Source: CAMEON01 sp045531965
GTDB taxonomy: Bacteria; Bacillota; Clostridia; Oscillospirales; CAG-272
Direction: 5' to 3'
DNA: 64,000 nucleotides
Assembly: GCA_045531965.1 (NCBI GenBank)
Contig: JAZSFA010000078.1
Coordinates: 9,509 to 73,508 of the forward strand
The notes under the pieces were generated by a model that did not search any database, had not been told where the DNA came from, and worked only from the letters and a program-made list of their open reading frames with translations. Positions within the stretch are counted from its first letter, which is position 1; every line of letters begins with the position of its first letter. Below are positions 37,645 to 46,772 of this stretch, piece by piece. Both the position numbers and the translations under genes were made by a program.

Positions 37645-39858
37645 TCAGCGCTCCGATCTGATCTGTCCTCTGAGTTGTCTGTACAGGGAAGAAGAATCAA
37701 CGCTGGTTTTTGGGGCGGAAAAATCAATGTCAAAAATAAAAATACCGTTGTCAGGTTGCTGGATGTGGCAAACCCCCAGCTGGTCAAGAATACATAATGA
37801 CAACCGAAGCTTGACATAGTCTACCTCAGCACCTCCGGCTTTGATACGGGTCAGAAGATCCCGATCGAAAAAGGAATGATGTCCAAGCCGGGCATCGCCA
37901 CGGAGTAAGGTATATACGCAAGCAATGTCATCTCTGGTGGGAACGATATTCTCCTCAGGGGAAATGGGCGCACCTGCCATAACATCTTCAAAACGCTTTT
38001 CTTCGGATCGGCAAGCATTGACATAGGTTTCGGAGATACGCACATCCTGTAAGATCATTTGCAAACTGCGAACGCCTTGATAATCATTGATGTTTAGTTG
38101 AAACAGCACATCAGCGGTATCGCCTACTGTCACAGGCAGACGAGATGCGGGCGTACCGAACCAGACGGCCTGCATCATATAGCCATCGGCGTACAAGGTC
38201 ATCTTCGTGTGCTTGCCGCCGCCCAAGGGGATGATCTTATGAACCACAGCGTCCTTCAGCATAAAAACGGGCGTGGGATTGGAAACACCAAAGGGCTCCA
38301 GAGAATTGATCTCTTCCGCCAAAGTCATGGTCAGATCAGCCATATGAACTTCGCATTCAGCCTCGTACCGAACCGAAGTCATTTCATCTGTGAGATGGAT
38401 GGCTGCATACGCATTGATCTTTTCACGAAATGCCTGTATGTTTCCGCGGCGAACGGTCAGACCTGCCGCCAACTCATGTCCTCCAAAACGAAGCAACAGC
38501 TCCCGGGCATCTGACAAAGCATCCACCAGATTCATGCCCTTAACACTCCGACCGGAACCTTTACCAATATCGTCATCCGAAACATCCGGTCCAACAGCAT
38601 TGTCAAAAGAAATCAAGATGGAAGGAAGTCCATACTTTTCAGTAATGCGGGACGCCACAATGCCAACGATGCCTTGCTGCCAACCGTCATCTTCCAAAAC
38701 CAAAACACGAGGCGGTGGATCTTGATGCGATAACTGCTCATCGATCATACGATAAGCTTGCTCCGCGATTCGGTTTTCTTCGGTTTGCCGCTGCACGTTG
38801 ATACTGCAAAGCTCTTCCGCTAAGGGAATCGCTTCTTCTTCTGTTTTTGCAAGCAGAAGATCGACCGCTTTCATCGCGTGAGAAATGCGACCCGCGGCAT
38901 TGATACGTGGTGCGATACCAAAACCCACCAATCCTGTATTGACTTTTCGGCGAGGTTTCGGCGTAAAATGCCCTACCGGGCGAACGGTTCCGTTTCCCGA
39001 AATAGCATCCAGCAACGCCGCCAAACCTGGGCGGTCGGTATGCTCCAGCACAGATAGTCCCCGTGTTACAATCAATCGGTTTTCATCACACAGCGGCATG
39101 ACATCAGCCACCGTACCGATGGCTACCAAATCGATCAACTGTTGGCACATAGACTCAAAGGTGTCTTCGACAGACAATCCCGAACGCAAAGCTTCACAAG
39201 CGCAGATCAATTTGAAAACGACACCAACACCTGCCAATTCTTTAAAAGGATACGTACAGTCAGGGCGATGTGGATTAACAACAGCAACACACCGAGGAAT
39301 ATCGGCATGACATTCATGGTGATCGGTCACAACCGTATCCATCCCCAATTGCTCCGCATAAGTGATCTCGCGATTGGCGGTGATACCGGTATCGACCGTT
39401 ATAATCAAGTTAACATCCTCTTTTGCCAAAGTTTCCAATGCAGGAATAGACATTCCGTATCCTTCCGTGGCACGGCAGGGGATGTAGCAAATAACCTCTG
39501 CACCCAATCCCTCCAAATACAGCTTTAAAGAGGTGACAGAAGTTACACCATCCACATCATAATCTCCGTAGATGGCAATCTTCTCATGATCCTCTACAGC
39601 AGAGAGAATGCGACAAACTGCCGCCATCATGTCTTTCATAAGGAACGGATCATGCCAACTATCGTGATCGCATGCCATAAAATGGCGTGCTGCCTCGGGC
39701 GTGAGATACCCTCGATTGGTGAGCAAACGAGCGGTAACAGGCGTTATATGTAAATCGGCAGCCAAACGGGTAATCCGCGCATCGAGTTCTTGATCTCCGG
39801 GGAGATATTTCAGAGACCAAATGCGCTCCCGTCCATTGCCTTGGGAATATGCATTCAT
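37645..39858 (-). CDS. recJ: Single-stranded-DNA-specific exonuclease RecJ
   Basis: 737 residues with the ATG at 39858 (AAGGAACC upstream). A 5'-3' ssDNA exonuclease used in repair. Motifs of the DHH family: IAIYGDYDVDGVTS, IITVDTGI, VVTDHHECH and the DHHA1 block GGHELAAGLTV near residue 460. The C-terminal part beyond 550 carries an OB fold and a longer tail (to 737) as in other clostridial RecJ. Between the FAD protein and relA in the same run. Confidence 0.93.
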   Translation of the reverse strand: MNAYSQGNGRERIWSLKYLPGDQELDARITRLAADLHITPVTARLLTNRGYLTPEAARHFMACDHDSWHDPFLMKDMMAAVCRILSAVEDHEKIAIYGDYDVDGVTSVTSLKLYLEGLGAEVICYIPCRATEGYGMSIPALETLAKEDVNLIITVDTGITANREITYAEQLGMDTVVTDHHECHADIPRCVAVVNPHRPDCTYPFKELAGVGVVFKLICACEALRSGLSVEDTFESMCQQLIDLVAIGTVADVMPLCDENRLIVTRGLSVLEHTDRPGLAALLDAISGNGTVRPVGHFTPKPRRKVNTGLVGFGIAPRINAAGRISHAMKAVDLLLAKTEEEAIPLAEELCSINVQRQTEENRIAEQAYRMIDEQLSHQDPPPRVLVLEDDGWQQGIVGIVASRITEKYGLPSILISFDNAVGPDVSDDDIGKGSGRSVKGMNLVDALSDARELLLRFGGHELAAGLTVRRGNIQAFREKINAYAAIHLTDEMTSVRYEAECEVHMADLTMTLAEEINSLEPFGVSNPTPVFMLKDAVVHKIIPLGGGKHTKMTLYADGYMMQAVWFGTPASRLPVTVGDTADVLFQLNINDYQGVRSLQMILQDVRISETYVNACRSEEKRFEDVMAGAPISPEENIVPTRDDIACVYTLLRGDARLGHHSFFDRDLLTRIKAGGAEVDYVKLRLSLCILDQLGVCHIQQPDNGIFIFDIDFSAPKTSVDSSSLYRQLRGQIRSER

Positions 39859-39949
39859 AAGTGAAAAACGGTTCCTTTCACAATACAATAAGGTGGATTA
39901 TTTTTAAAACAAGCAACGGTCAAGTATCAGGGACAAAGATCCCCCTGAT

Positions 39950-41605
39950 TTAACAGTACTTTTGGATAATTGCTTCCGCCACCCGAAGACCATCAGCCGC
40001 CGCGCTGGTTATGCCACCGGCATATCCTGCACCCTCCCCACAAGGGTAGATGCCGGGATGGTTGAGTGCACACAGGTCTTCTCCTCGAAGGATTCGGACA
40101 GGTGCCGACGTTCGGGTTTCAGCGCCTGACAAAATCGCTTCGTTCATGGCAAAACCAGGTAGTTGTCTATCAAAAGCACGCAGTCCGGTTTGAAGAGATG
40201 TGACCACATAGGGCGGGAGGTATTCAGAAAGATGAGCCACTTGATAATGCGCTCCGCCTCGATAAGAAGGAAGCACACGGGTAGGGGATTTCAAGCGCGA
40301 AGCCTTCTCGGGATTGAGAAAATCCCCCACAGTCATGACAGGCACGCTGTAATCTCTTCCGCCCGCCACAAAAGCAGATCTTTCAATATGGCGTTGATAT
40401 TCAATGGCACCAAGAACATTGCTGCCGTCCACAGGAACATAATCTTCAGGGAAAACCGATACAGCTACGGCGGAATTGGAATTTTTTAAATCTCTGGCGC
40501 GGTAGCTCATGCCATTCACGACAACCGAATCCTCTTCTGAAGCCGCCGCCACCACTTCTCCTCCGGGGCACATACAGAAAGTATATACACCGCGATCTCC
40601 TTTGGTGTAGGAAAGATGATATTCTCCTGCCCCCAAATCCGGGTGTCCCGCCATATCGCCATAAAGCATCGTATCCATGTCCTGTCTCAGATGCTCAATT
40701 CGAACGCCTACAGACATAGGCTTGGGCACAAGGGTATAGCCTTCCTTCAAAAGCATGGCATAAGTATCGCGGGCACTATGCCCCGGCGCTAAAACAATCA
40801 AACCGCAGGGAATCTCACCGCAGGTAGTTATTGCGGAAAAGGTACCGCCCGCCAACCGCTTGATGCCGTCAAGTCGGCACCGGAACATGATATCTCCCCC
40901 CAAAGATCTGATCTCATCCAACATATTGGATACCACGAGGCGTAACACATCTGTACCCACGTGAGGTTTGGCACTCACCGTAATATCTTCGGGCGCGCCC
41001 ATGTCCTTCAATGTATCCAACACAAAAGAACAACGTGGATCATTGATACGTGTTAAAAGCTTGCCATCGGAAAACGTACCTGCGCCGCCCGCACCAAACT
41101 GAATGTTGGATTCGGTATCCAATATACCCAAAGAAACAAAGCGGTTTACAGCAGCCACTCGATCTTGCACATCATCCCCCCGATCAATCAGCAGAGGTCG
41201 ATATCCTTCTTTGGCAAGTAGATAAGCACAGAATAATCCTGCAGGACCTGCTCCCACCACCAACGGACGTTCAGGCAAGGAGGTACTTCCCTTCTGAATT
41301 TTCAGGGCAGTCATAACATAGGGTTTAAATCCACAACGGATGATAGCCTCGGCTTGTAAGGGCGCGCTTCCCTCTTTTAAAACGCCCAAAACCGAATAAA
41401 CCAAACGAATATCCTGGCGTTTACGAGCATCAACAGATTTTTTATAAAGCCGAAAATGAAGCGACCCGGCACGAAGTCCGGAACGCTTCATTTTTTGCTC
41501 TGCTTTGTATAACACTTCGGCGACAGGCGTGCCCACGGGCACGGAAACGCCTTCAATGATGACACCTCGAATACCATCGCGATCCTTTTCAACGTTAGAA
41601 CGCAT
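39950..41605 (-). CDS. FAD-dependent oxidoreductase-like protein
   Basis: 551 residues. An N-terminal about 100-residue domain (RNA/thiouridine-like in shape), then dinucleotide binding VVGAGPAGLFCAYLLA and SNIQFGAGGAGTFSDGKLLTR, and the ending GVYPCGEGAGYAGGI-type motif as IYPCGEGAGYAGGITSAA. This matches the large Firmicute NAD(P)/FAD-dependent protein family with no confirmed reaction. Ribosome site GGAG 8 nt upstream; the start overlaps the small CdaR-like gene by 11 bases, so they are coupled. Confidence 0.8.
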   Translation of the reverse strand: MRSNVEKDRDGIRGVIIEGVSVPVGTPVAEVLYKAEQKMKRSGLRAGSLHFRLYKKSVDARKRQDIRLVYSVLGVLKEGSAPLQAEAIIRCGFKPYVMTALKIQKGSTSLPERPLVVGAGPAGLFCAYLLAKEGYRPLLIDRGDDVQDRVAAVNRFVSLGILDTESNIQFGAGGAGTFSDGKLLTRINDPRCSFVLDTLKDMGAPEDITVSAKPHVGTDVLRLVVSNMLDEIRSLGGDIMFRCRLDGIKRLAGGTFSAITTCGEIPCGLIVLAPGHSARDTYAMLLKEGYTLVPKPMSVGVRIEHLRQDMDTMLYGDMAGHPDLGAGEYHLSYTKGDRGVYTFCMCPGGEVVAAASEEDSVVVNGMSYRARDLKNSNSAVAVSVFPEDYVPVDGSNVLGAIEYQRHIERSAFVAGGRDYSVPVMTVGDFLNPEKASRLKSPTRVLPSYRGGAHYQVAHLSEYLPPYVVTSLQTGLRAFDRQLPGFAMNEAILSGAETRTSAPVRILRGEDLCALNHPGIYPCGEGAGYAGGITSAAADGLRVAEAIIQKYC

Positions 41606-41909
41606 CAGCTTGTCTCCAATCCGAATAGGTATCGCATATCTCGCGGGACTGCTTGCTCGTTAGCGATAACATCTCACCGAAGGTTACCGATGGCTCATGA
41701 ACTGCAACATTGGCAGTTTCTGTTTGTTCCGAGGTCGTATCTTCGGGAGGAGTGGGGGGAAGGGGTGTGCTTCCCTTAACGTATAGCCAAACCAGAACAG
41801 CACAAACAAATGCCAGTAGCAAAGCACCGTAGTGTACTTTTAAATGTACCTTCTGCACTTCGACTCTGCCCCTCTTTTTTCCTGTTCTGACAAGTTTAAA
41901 TCGAGCCAT
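41595..41909 (-). CDS. Small CdaR-like membrane protein lacking YbbR domains
   Basis: 104 residues from the ATG at 41909 (AGAAAGGATTCAAC; an upstream in-frame ATG has no ribosome site). Basic N-terminus, then a single membrane helix at about 26-44 ending VLVWLYVKG, which resembles the membrane segment of CdaR/YbbR, and about 60 residues outside rich in Pro, Thr and Glu. It sits exactly where cdaR lies in the cdaA-cdaR-glmM operon, but the four YbbR repeats are missing. It could be a degenerate CdaR or an unrelated short protein. The annotation rests on the position and the helix only. Confidence 0.5.
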   Translation of the reverse strand: MARFKLVRTGKKRGRVEVQKVHLKVHYGALLLAFVCAVLVWLYVKGSTPLPPTPPEDTTSEQTETANVAVHEPSVTFGEMLSLTSKQSREICDTYSDWRQADAF

Positions 41910-41968
41910 GTTGAATCCTTTCTGTTGTCGGAAAATCCCTACGAACCGTGCACACGCTTGCACAATTG

Positions 41969-43018
41969 TTAATCATGAGCTGACGTATCGTGTTTCTGAT
42001 CCTGTTCTTTTTGAGGCACCGAAGTCACGTTGCGACGCGCTCTGTGACGCAGTTTTCTGTCTGCCTTCTTCTGGTGTTCGTCGGCGTGCTTCAGCATTTT
42101 TTTGCGCTCTCTGCGGGCATTGCGTTCGGAAATACGATTGGCTTCTTCCGCACTGATGTTTGTGAGCAAATGGAACAAGTCCTGTCGCAAACCGTTTCGA
42201 ATCAACTTCACACTTTCTTCGGCTTTAAGGTCAGCCACGTTTTTGTTATAATCCAGTTTAATCTCACCGCCGTTAGCAACCGAAATTCGGTGGCGCTCTT
42301 CGGAAACAACCACAACTACGCAGTCACTGCAATACTCAGTGATACCCACCGCCGCTCTGTGACGAGTACCTAAATGCTTGATATGTTCGTCATTGGTGGT
42401 CAAGGGCAATTTGCAAGCGGCAGCAGCCAAGCGGTTGTTGCTGATAATTACCGCGCCGTCATGGAGCGGGGACTTATCATAAAAAATATTGACAAGCAAA
42501 GGCACTGTGACCTGAGCATCCAGTTTGGTGCCTTTATCTATGTAATCACCCAAGCGGGTGGTTCCTTCGATGACAATCAAGGCGCCATCAGAATCTCTTT
42601 GAGCAATTTCGATGGCTGCATCCACCACCGCGTTAATCGTGTTAGTCACTTCTGCCTGTTGCTTTTCGCTGAGAACACGGAAACCAAAAGGCGTAGAACC
42701 GATTTTTTCCAACACGTCACGCAGTTCAGGCTGGAAAATGATCACAATAATCACAATACCAACCGAAACAATACCTGCGATGATCTTGTGGAAAGCATTC
42801 ATATCCAAAATATCACTGATACCGTATGCCAAAAGCACCAGAACCACACCGATAGCGAGTTTACCCGCACGGCGATTCTTGATAAAGGAGTAAACCCAAT
42901 AAAAGAGAGCCGTCAGGATCAGAATATCCAATAGATCTCCGGGGATGCTAAACATACTGAACGGTCCATAAATATACCGCTCCCAAAATTTTTCAAACCA
43001 AGCGCCAATGTTGTCCAC
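41969..43018 (-). CDS. cdaA: Diadenylate cyclase CdaA
   Basis: 349 residues with GTG at 43018, which has AAGGAGG seven bases upstream; the TTG at 43024 is too close to it. Three membrane helices at the N-terminus (about 25-100), then the DisA_N/DAC domain with SPLHDGAVII and GTRHRAAVGI, the DGA and RHR motifs for ATP binding. It makes c-di-AMP, which controls potassium, osmolytes and cell wall in Firmicutes. A basic Lys/Arg/His-rich tail (about 295-349) is longer than usual. Confidence 0.95.
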   Translation of the reverse strand: MDNIGAWFEKFWERYIYGPFSMFSIPGDLLDILILTALFYWVYSFIKNRRAGKLAIGVVLVLLAYGISDILDMNAFHKIIAGIVSVGIVIIVIIFQPELRDVLEKIGSTPFGFRVLSEKQQAEVTNTINAVVDAAIEIAQRDSDGALIVIEGTTRLGDYIDKGTKLDAQVTVPLLVNIFYDKSPLHDGAVIISNNRLAAAACKLPLTTNDEHIKHLGTRHRAAVGITEYCSDCVVVVVSEERHRISVANGGEIKLDYNKNVADLKAEESVKLIRNGLRQDLFHLLTNISAEEANRISERNARRERKKMLKHADEHQKKADRKLRHRARRNVTSVPQKEQDQKHDTSAHD

Positions 43019-43131
43019 CGCCAAACCTCCTTATTGGATTATCCATCTCATTTTTACCTGGGGATTGCCCCGGCATTTTTACCTCACAATATTTCAAAGC
43101 AAACAGCTCTTAGACAATTAAATGATTATTT

Positions 43132-43160
43132 ATTATATCATATGTAGTTAGAATTTACAA
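43132..43160 (-). promoter_or_regulatory. Promoter for the cdaA operon
   Basis: Minus strand TTGTAA (43160-43155) and TATAAT (43137-43132), spacing 17. The leader of about 100 nt contains two copies of GGTAAAAATG (near 43058 and 43081). Confidence 0.6.
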
Positions 43161-43233
43161 ACCATTCTGTAAATAATTCAAAAAAAATTAACTTCTTTTA
43201 TGGTGATACACAGAGATAACGACCGACAGCTAC

Positions 43234-43263
43234 AAAAAAGAGACACCTCATGGGGTGTCTCTT
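43234..43263 (-). terminator. Terminator of the polyphosphate polymerase/DUF4956 operon
   Basis: Minus strand stem AAGAGACACC / GGTGTCTCTT with loop CCATGA, then TTTTTG. Confidence 0.85.
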
Positions 43264-43285
43264 CTGTGGTTCATCAATCTGGGAT

Positions 43286-43975
43286 TTACAGTTCTTCAGC
43301 CATATTTTGGATTAAGCTGATATTCAGGTTGCCATTGCGCTCGCGCAGAGCATCAATGAACTTCTTCTCATCAGCTTTGTTTTTCATAACCACGCGGAAA
43401 TCAAGTTCCAAAAGAGTTCCGTAGTCGGTTGTCTTAATGCGGTTCAGGTGATGATACTTGCAGTATTCATTCAGAATCGGATCGAATACATCCGTATAAT
43501 CCAGACTTTCGGGGATCAGAATACGCAAGCGCTTGCCACGTCCGCCGCTGCGGTCAAGACCAACAAGTGACATGATCACGACAAAAGCAAGAATAAGGAT
43601 CAGCGCTACTGCGCCAAAACCAATAAAACCAACACCGCAAGCCATACCGGAAGCAATGGACAGATAGAAATAAATAATGTCACGGGGATCTTCCACCGTA
43701 TTTCTGAAACGAATCAGCGCAAGACCACCGCCGATAGAAATCGCGCGGGCAATATTGCTTCCGATACAGATAACGATAATGGATACGATGGGACCAAGCA
43801 AGAGCATGGTAAACATAACGGAAGGTCTCCATCCGGAGCGACGATGGGTAAACATATACACCAACATGATTGCCAAAGAAAAAGCGACGGCACAACCCAT
43901 CAAGGTCAAGGCACGCCCCAGGGTTATTGTGGTAATATCGATAGTCTGTAAAATGTTATTCAACAAGTCGTTCAT
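43286..43975 (-). CDS. DUF4956 membrane protein
   Basis: 229 residues from the ATG at 43975 (GAAAGGGA upstream). Four membrane helices in the first 140 residues, with the DUF4956 signature SIGGGLALIRFRNTVEDPRD between the second and third, and a cytosolic domain after (RLRILIPESLDYTDVFDP). In many bacteria this family stands beside VTC-domain polyphosphate polymerase genes, as here. The role is unknown; it might anchor or regulate the polymerase. Confidence 0.88.
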   Translation of the reverse strand: MNDLLNNILQTIDITTITLGRALTLMGCAVAFSLAIMLVYMFTHRRSGWRPSVMFTMLLLGPIVSIIVICIGSNIARAISIGGGLALIRFRNTVEDPRDIIYFYLSIASGMACGVGFIGFGAVALILILAFVVIMSLVGLDRSGGRGKRLRILIPESLDYTDVFDPILNEYCKYHHLNRIKTTDYGTLLELDFRVVMKNKADEKKFIDALRERNGNLNISLIQNMAEEL

Positions 43976-44041
43976 AAGTAAATTCCCTTTCAAATCAGCT
44001 TTATATCATGATGCGCAGCTTGGAGAATCGTTGAAATACAG

Positions 44042-44794
44042 TTAATGGATCAAGCGAAGATAACGTTCTTCTTCGTCAGAGGCGCAAGCTTTTTCGTATG
44101 TATACAGTTTAAAATCCGTGCCACACTTGGAAAAAGTATGGAAGGATAGACCGAAATCACTCATAACGCGGCAAAACCATAGCGGAACAGCGCCTGCAAA
44201 TTTCACTTCCAAGACCAGTTTTTCCGGAGACAATACCGGCTCTCCGTATCTTCCCAGCTTAAGATCCAAATCATAACGTCGGGTCAGGATATCGCTGTCA
44301 AGCGTAACACGAAAAGAGGGATCATCCTTGGCAAAGAAGGCACGGCGAAGGTAGCTCACATAAATACGGGGCACAACTGTTTCGTGGGTGCGGTAATAGT
44401 CGATCTCTCTAAGCACCTGTTCGTCGATATAAGAAAGACCCTCAGGGTGAATCCCTGTTTCCAAATAGGTTTCCGCATCTTTCAAAAGGAGTTTTGCGCG
44501 GCGTTTGGTTCCCACGCCGTAAAGTTTTTTCTTCAGTTCTAAGAAGACCTTGGTATCCTCTGTGGGTACACCGTAGCTTCGGAGTCTGAGCTTTTCCTTG
44601 TACTTGGGCAGCGTGACGGAGGTACGAATCACATTGTCGTTGACATCATCAAAATAGATATTGCTGATCATGTACGGCTCACCGTTGACATTATGTGCGT
44701 CATAGTCCATTCGCGGAAGGATGGCTTCCAAAAAAGCCGGAACAGCGTCAAGTGGCATGGTCGTCTTTTTTTCCATACGTTTAAAGGTATTCAC
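44042..44794 (-). CDS. VTC-domain polyphosphate polymerase
   Basis: 250 residues, GTG start; a ribosome site GGGAGG lies 12 nt upstream. VTC domain (Pfam PF09359) with YKEKLRLRSYG and the EL-K motif VFLELKKKLYGVGTKRRAK, whose basic patches bind polyphosphate in the tunnel; RYDLDLKLGRYGEP and LVLEVKFAG supply the metal-binding acids. It should make polyphosphate from ATP on the cytosolic side of the membrane, linked to DUF4956. No CotH kinase gene is beside it as in some clusters. Confidence 0.88.
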   Translation of the reverse strand: MNTFKRMEKKTTMPLDAVPAFLEAILPRMDYDAHNVNGEPYMISNIYFDDVNDNVIRTSVTLPKYKEKLRLRSYGVPTEDTKVFLELKKKLYGVGTKRRAKLLLKDAETYLETGIHPEGLSYIDEQVLREIDYYRTHETVVPRIYVSYLRRAFFAKDDPSFRVTLDSDILTRRYDLDLKLGRYGEPVLSPEKLVLEVKFAGAVPLWFCRVMSDFGLSFHTFSKCGTDFKLYTYEKACASDEEERYLRLIH

Positions 44795-45054
44795 AGCGAC
44801 ACATCACCTCCCGATAAGCAGTATTCACCAAATATATATTATATCTTGCACTTATGTACTTCTCGTGAACTTTACATGAATTTTTCGTCGAAATAACCAT
44901 TTCTTTATCAAATCTATTCATGGAATGGCACATCCATACCTGTTTCTTTCCCATACCGCCACAATTTACAACGACTAAAATTCTTTCGACCGAGAAAAAT
45001 ATTAGCGGACATGGTTTCTGCACAGAAGCGGAGCTATCCGAAAGGAGTCTGAAT

Positions 45055-45876
45055 ATGATCTTTTCAAAGAAAAAACATCCAATCTTTCACGTAGGAATAT
45101 GGTTGCTGGTATGTATGTCCTTGGTCGTGACATCCACGCTTGCCTCGTATGCTGCTGGGGCAGAGGCACTTCATTGGTATTGTGTACACGCAAAAGAGCA
45201 CAATCAACCGCGTGCCGATGCGTCCTTGTCATATATCGAAAACTACGGCGGGCATTATATCGATCATCGCCATAGTGATCCTGCATCTGAAGACAAGGTG
45301 GTTTATCTGACCTTTGACGCCGGATATGAAAATGGACACGTAGCGGAAATCCTGGACACTCTGAAAGCCGCTTCCGTGCCGGGCGCATTCTTTATTTTAG
45401 GAAATCTCCCCAAATCAAATCCCGACCTCGTACGTCGTATGGCAGAAGAGGGTCATCTGGTTTGTAACCACACGTTCACTCATAAAGATATGACCGGCAG
45501 TCGTGTCAGCGAGCTCGAAGAAGAACTGTCACGTTTAGAGACGGCGTGCCGTGAACTTTGCAACGTGGAGGTCACCAAATTTTTCCGACCTCCCGAGGGA
45601 AAATTTGATCGAGGGATGCTCATGGAAGCACAAAAATTGGGGTATCAAACCATTTTTTGGAGTTTTGCTTACGCAGATTGGGACAATCAAAAGCAGCCTG
45701 ATCCCATAGCTGCCAAAAAGAAAATTCTTGAAAACATTCATAACGGTGCTGTGCTCCTGCTTCACCCTACGTCAGCCACCAATGCAGCAATATTGGGGGA
45801 AGTCATCGAAGAACTGAAAGCGGAAGGTTACCGTTTTGGAACCTTATTTGAACTGACACAATGTCCCGAATCATGA
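45055..45876 (+). CDS. pdaA: Polysaccharide deacetylase, PdaA-like
   Basis: 273 residues, ATG at 45055 with AAAGGAG. N-terminal signal or anchor helix (about 12-35). NodB domain: VYLTFDAGYENGH with the catalytic Asp, HTFTHKDM with the two His, and RPPEGKFD. The pattern TFDAGYENGH is characteristic of the delta-lactam group (PdaA), which deacetylates muramic acid in spore cortex peptidoglycan. The first 60 mature residues (HWYCVHAKEHNQPRAD) match this group too. Sporulation function is inferred from the family. Coupled to the next deacetylase. Confidence 0.82.
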   Translation: MIFSKKKHPIFHVGIWLLVCMSLVVTSTLASYAAGAEALHWYCVHAKEHNQPRADASLSYIENYGGHYIDHRHSDPASEDKVVYLTFDAGYENGHVAEILDTLKAASVPGAFFILGNLPKSNPDLVRRMAEEGHLVCNHTFTHKDMTGSRVSELEEELSRLETACRELCNVEVTKFFRPPEGKFDRGMLMEAQKLGYQTIFWSFAYADWDNQKQPDPIAAKKKILENIHNGAVLLLHPTSATNAAILGEVIEELKAEGYRFGTLFELTQCPES

Positions 45877-46646
45877 TGAAGAGAAAAAAAAGGCAGGTTC
45901 TTCGAAATTTGTCTATCATATCGGCGGTTTTGCTCATCGGTATATTCTCTATGAACAAGCAAGATTTGTCCCCCACGTCAAATAAAGCTAAAGCGGTCAT
46001 TGGAGAAAACGTTCGAGAACCGATCGAAGCTGAAACAGACCGTGATATCGTTTTTTATCGAAAGGATAATGATCGGATGGAAATAGCGCTGACTTTTGAT
46101 GACGGACCTCATCCGTATTACACGCCCATCATTTTGAAAATTCTGGATGAATACGATATCAAAGCGACTTTTTTTATGATCGGAGAAAATGTCAGCTACT
46201 ACCCCGCAGCCGCCGAAGCTGTGTTTGACGCCGGGCATGAAATCGGAAACCATACCCATCATCACAGAGGACTTAAATCCATGTCCGACAAGGATATTTT
46301 GATGGAGATCGAAGGCTGTGAGGATGCGCTGTTTTCTTTAGCAGAATACCGTCCGAGATTCGTAAGACCGCCCGAAGGTGCCATGAGCGACACCGTCAGG
46401 CAGGTGGTAAAAGATCTGAACTACCGCATCATTCTTTGGGACGTAGACACCCATGATTGGGCACATACACCACCCGAGGAGATATGCCGGCATGTGTTAG
46501 AAGAAATTGACGCGGGCGGCATCATTCTCATGCACGATTTTATCGGTCATAACAGTCCGACCCCGGCGGCACTTCGGTTGTTGATCCCTGCCCTGCTTGA
46601 AAGGGGTTATCATTTTGTCACAGTTGGCGAGTTGTTGGATGGCTGA
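45873..46646 (+). CDS. Polysaccharide deacetylase family protein
   Basis: 257 residues, ATG at 45873 overlapping the previous stop (ATGA); in-frame ATGs at 45861 and 45876 are equally possible and none has a clear ribosome site, so reinitiation is likely. Signal/anchor helix at about 14-32 after a Lys/Arg-rich start. NodB motifs: TFDDGPHPYYTPII, NHTHHHRGL, RPPEGAMSD, WDVDTHDW and GGIILMHD. All five are in order, so an active N-acetylglucosamine deacetylase of peptidoglycan is likely. Second of two deacetylases in a row. Confidence 0.85.
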   Translation: MMKRKKRQVLRNLSIISAVLLIGIFSMNKQDLSPTSNKAKAVIGENVREPIEAETDRDIVFYRKDNDRMEIALTFDDGPHPYYTPIILKILDEYDIKATFFMIGENVSYYPAAAEAVFDAGHEIGNHTHHHRGLKSMSDKDILMEIEGCEDALFSLAEYRPRFVRPPEGAMSDTVRQVVKDLNYRIILWDVDTHDWAHTPPEEICRHVLEEIDAGGIILMHDFIGHNSPTPAALRLLIPALLERGYHFVTVGELLDG

Positions 46647-46666
46647 ACTTCCGGTTTTATCACGGT

Positions 46667-46704
46667 AAAAAAGGAGCTGCCCCTACCAAGGTTTGAGACA
46701 GCCC
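46667..46704 (-). terminator. Terminator of the Nudix/C_GCAxxG gene
   Basis: Minus strand stem GGGCTGTCTC / GGGGCAGCTCC, imperfect, followed by TTTTTT. Confidence 0.65.
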
Positions 46705-46772
46705 GTCTTATTCATTTCGCAAAAGACTAGCAAACAACCATTCGACTATAATCAAGTCAAGATGATGTCTTG

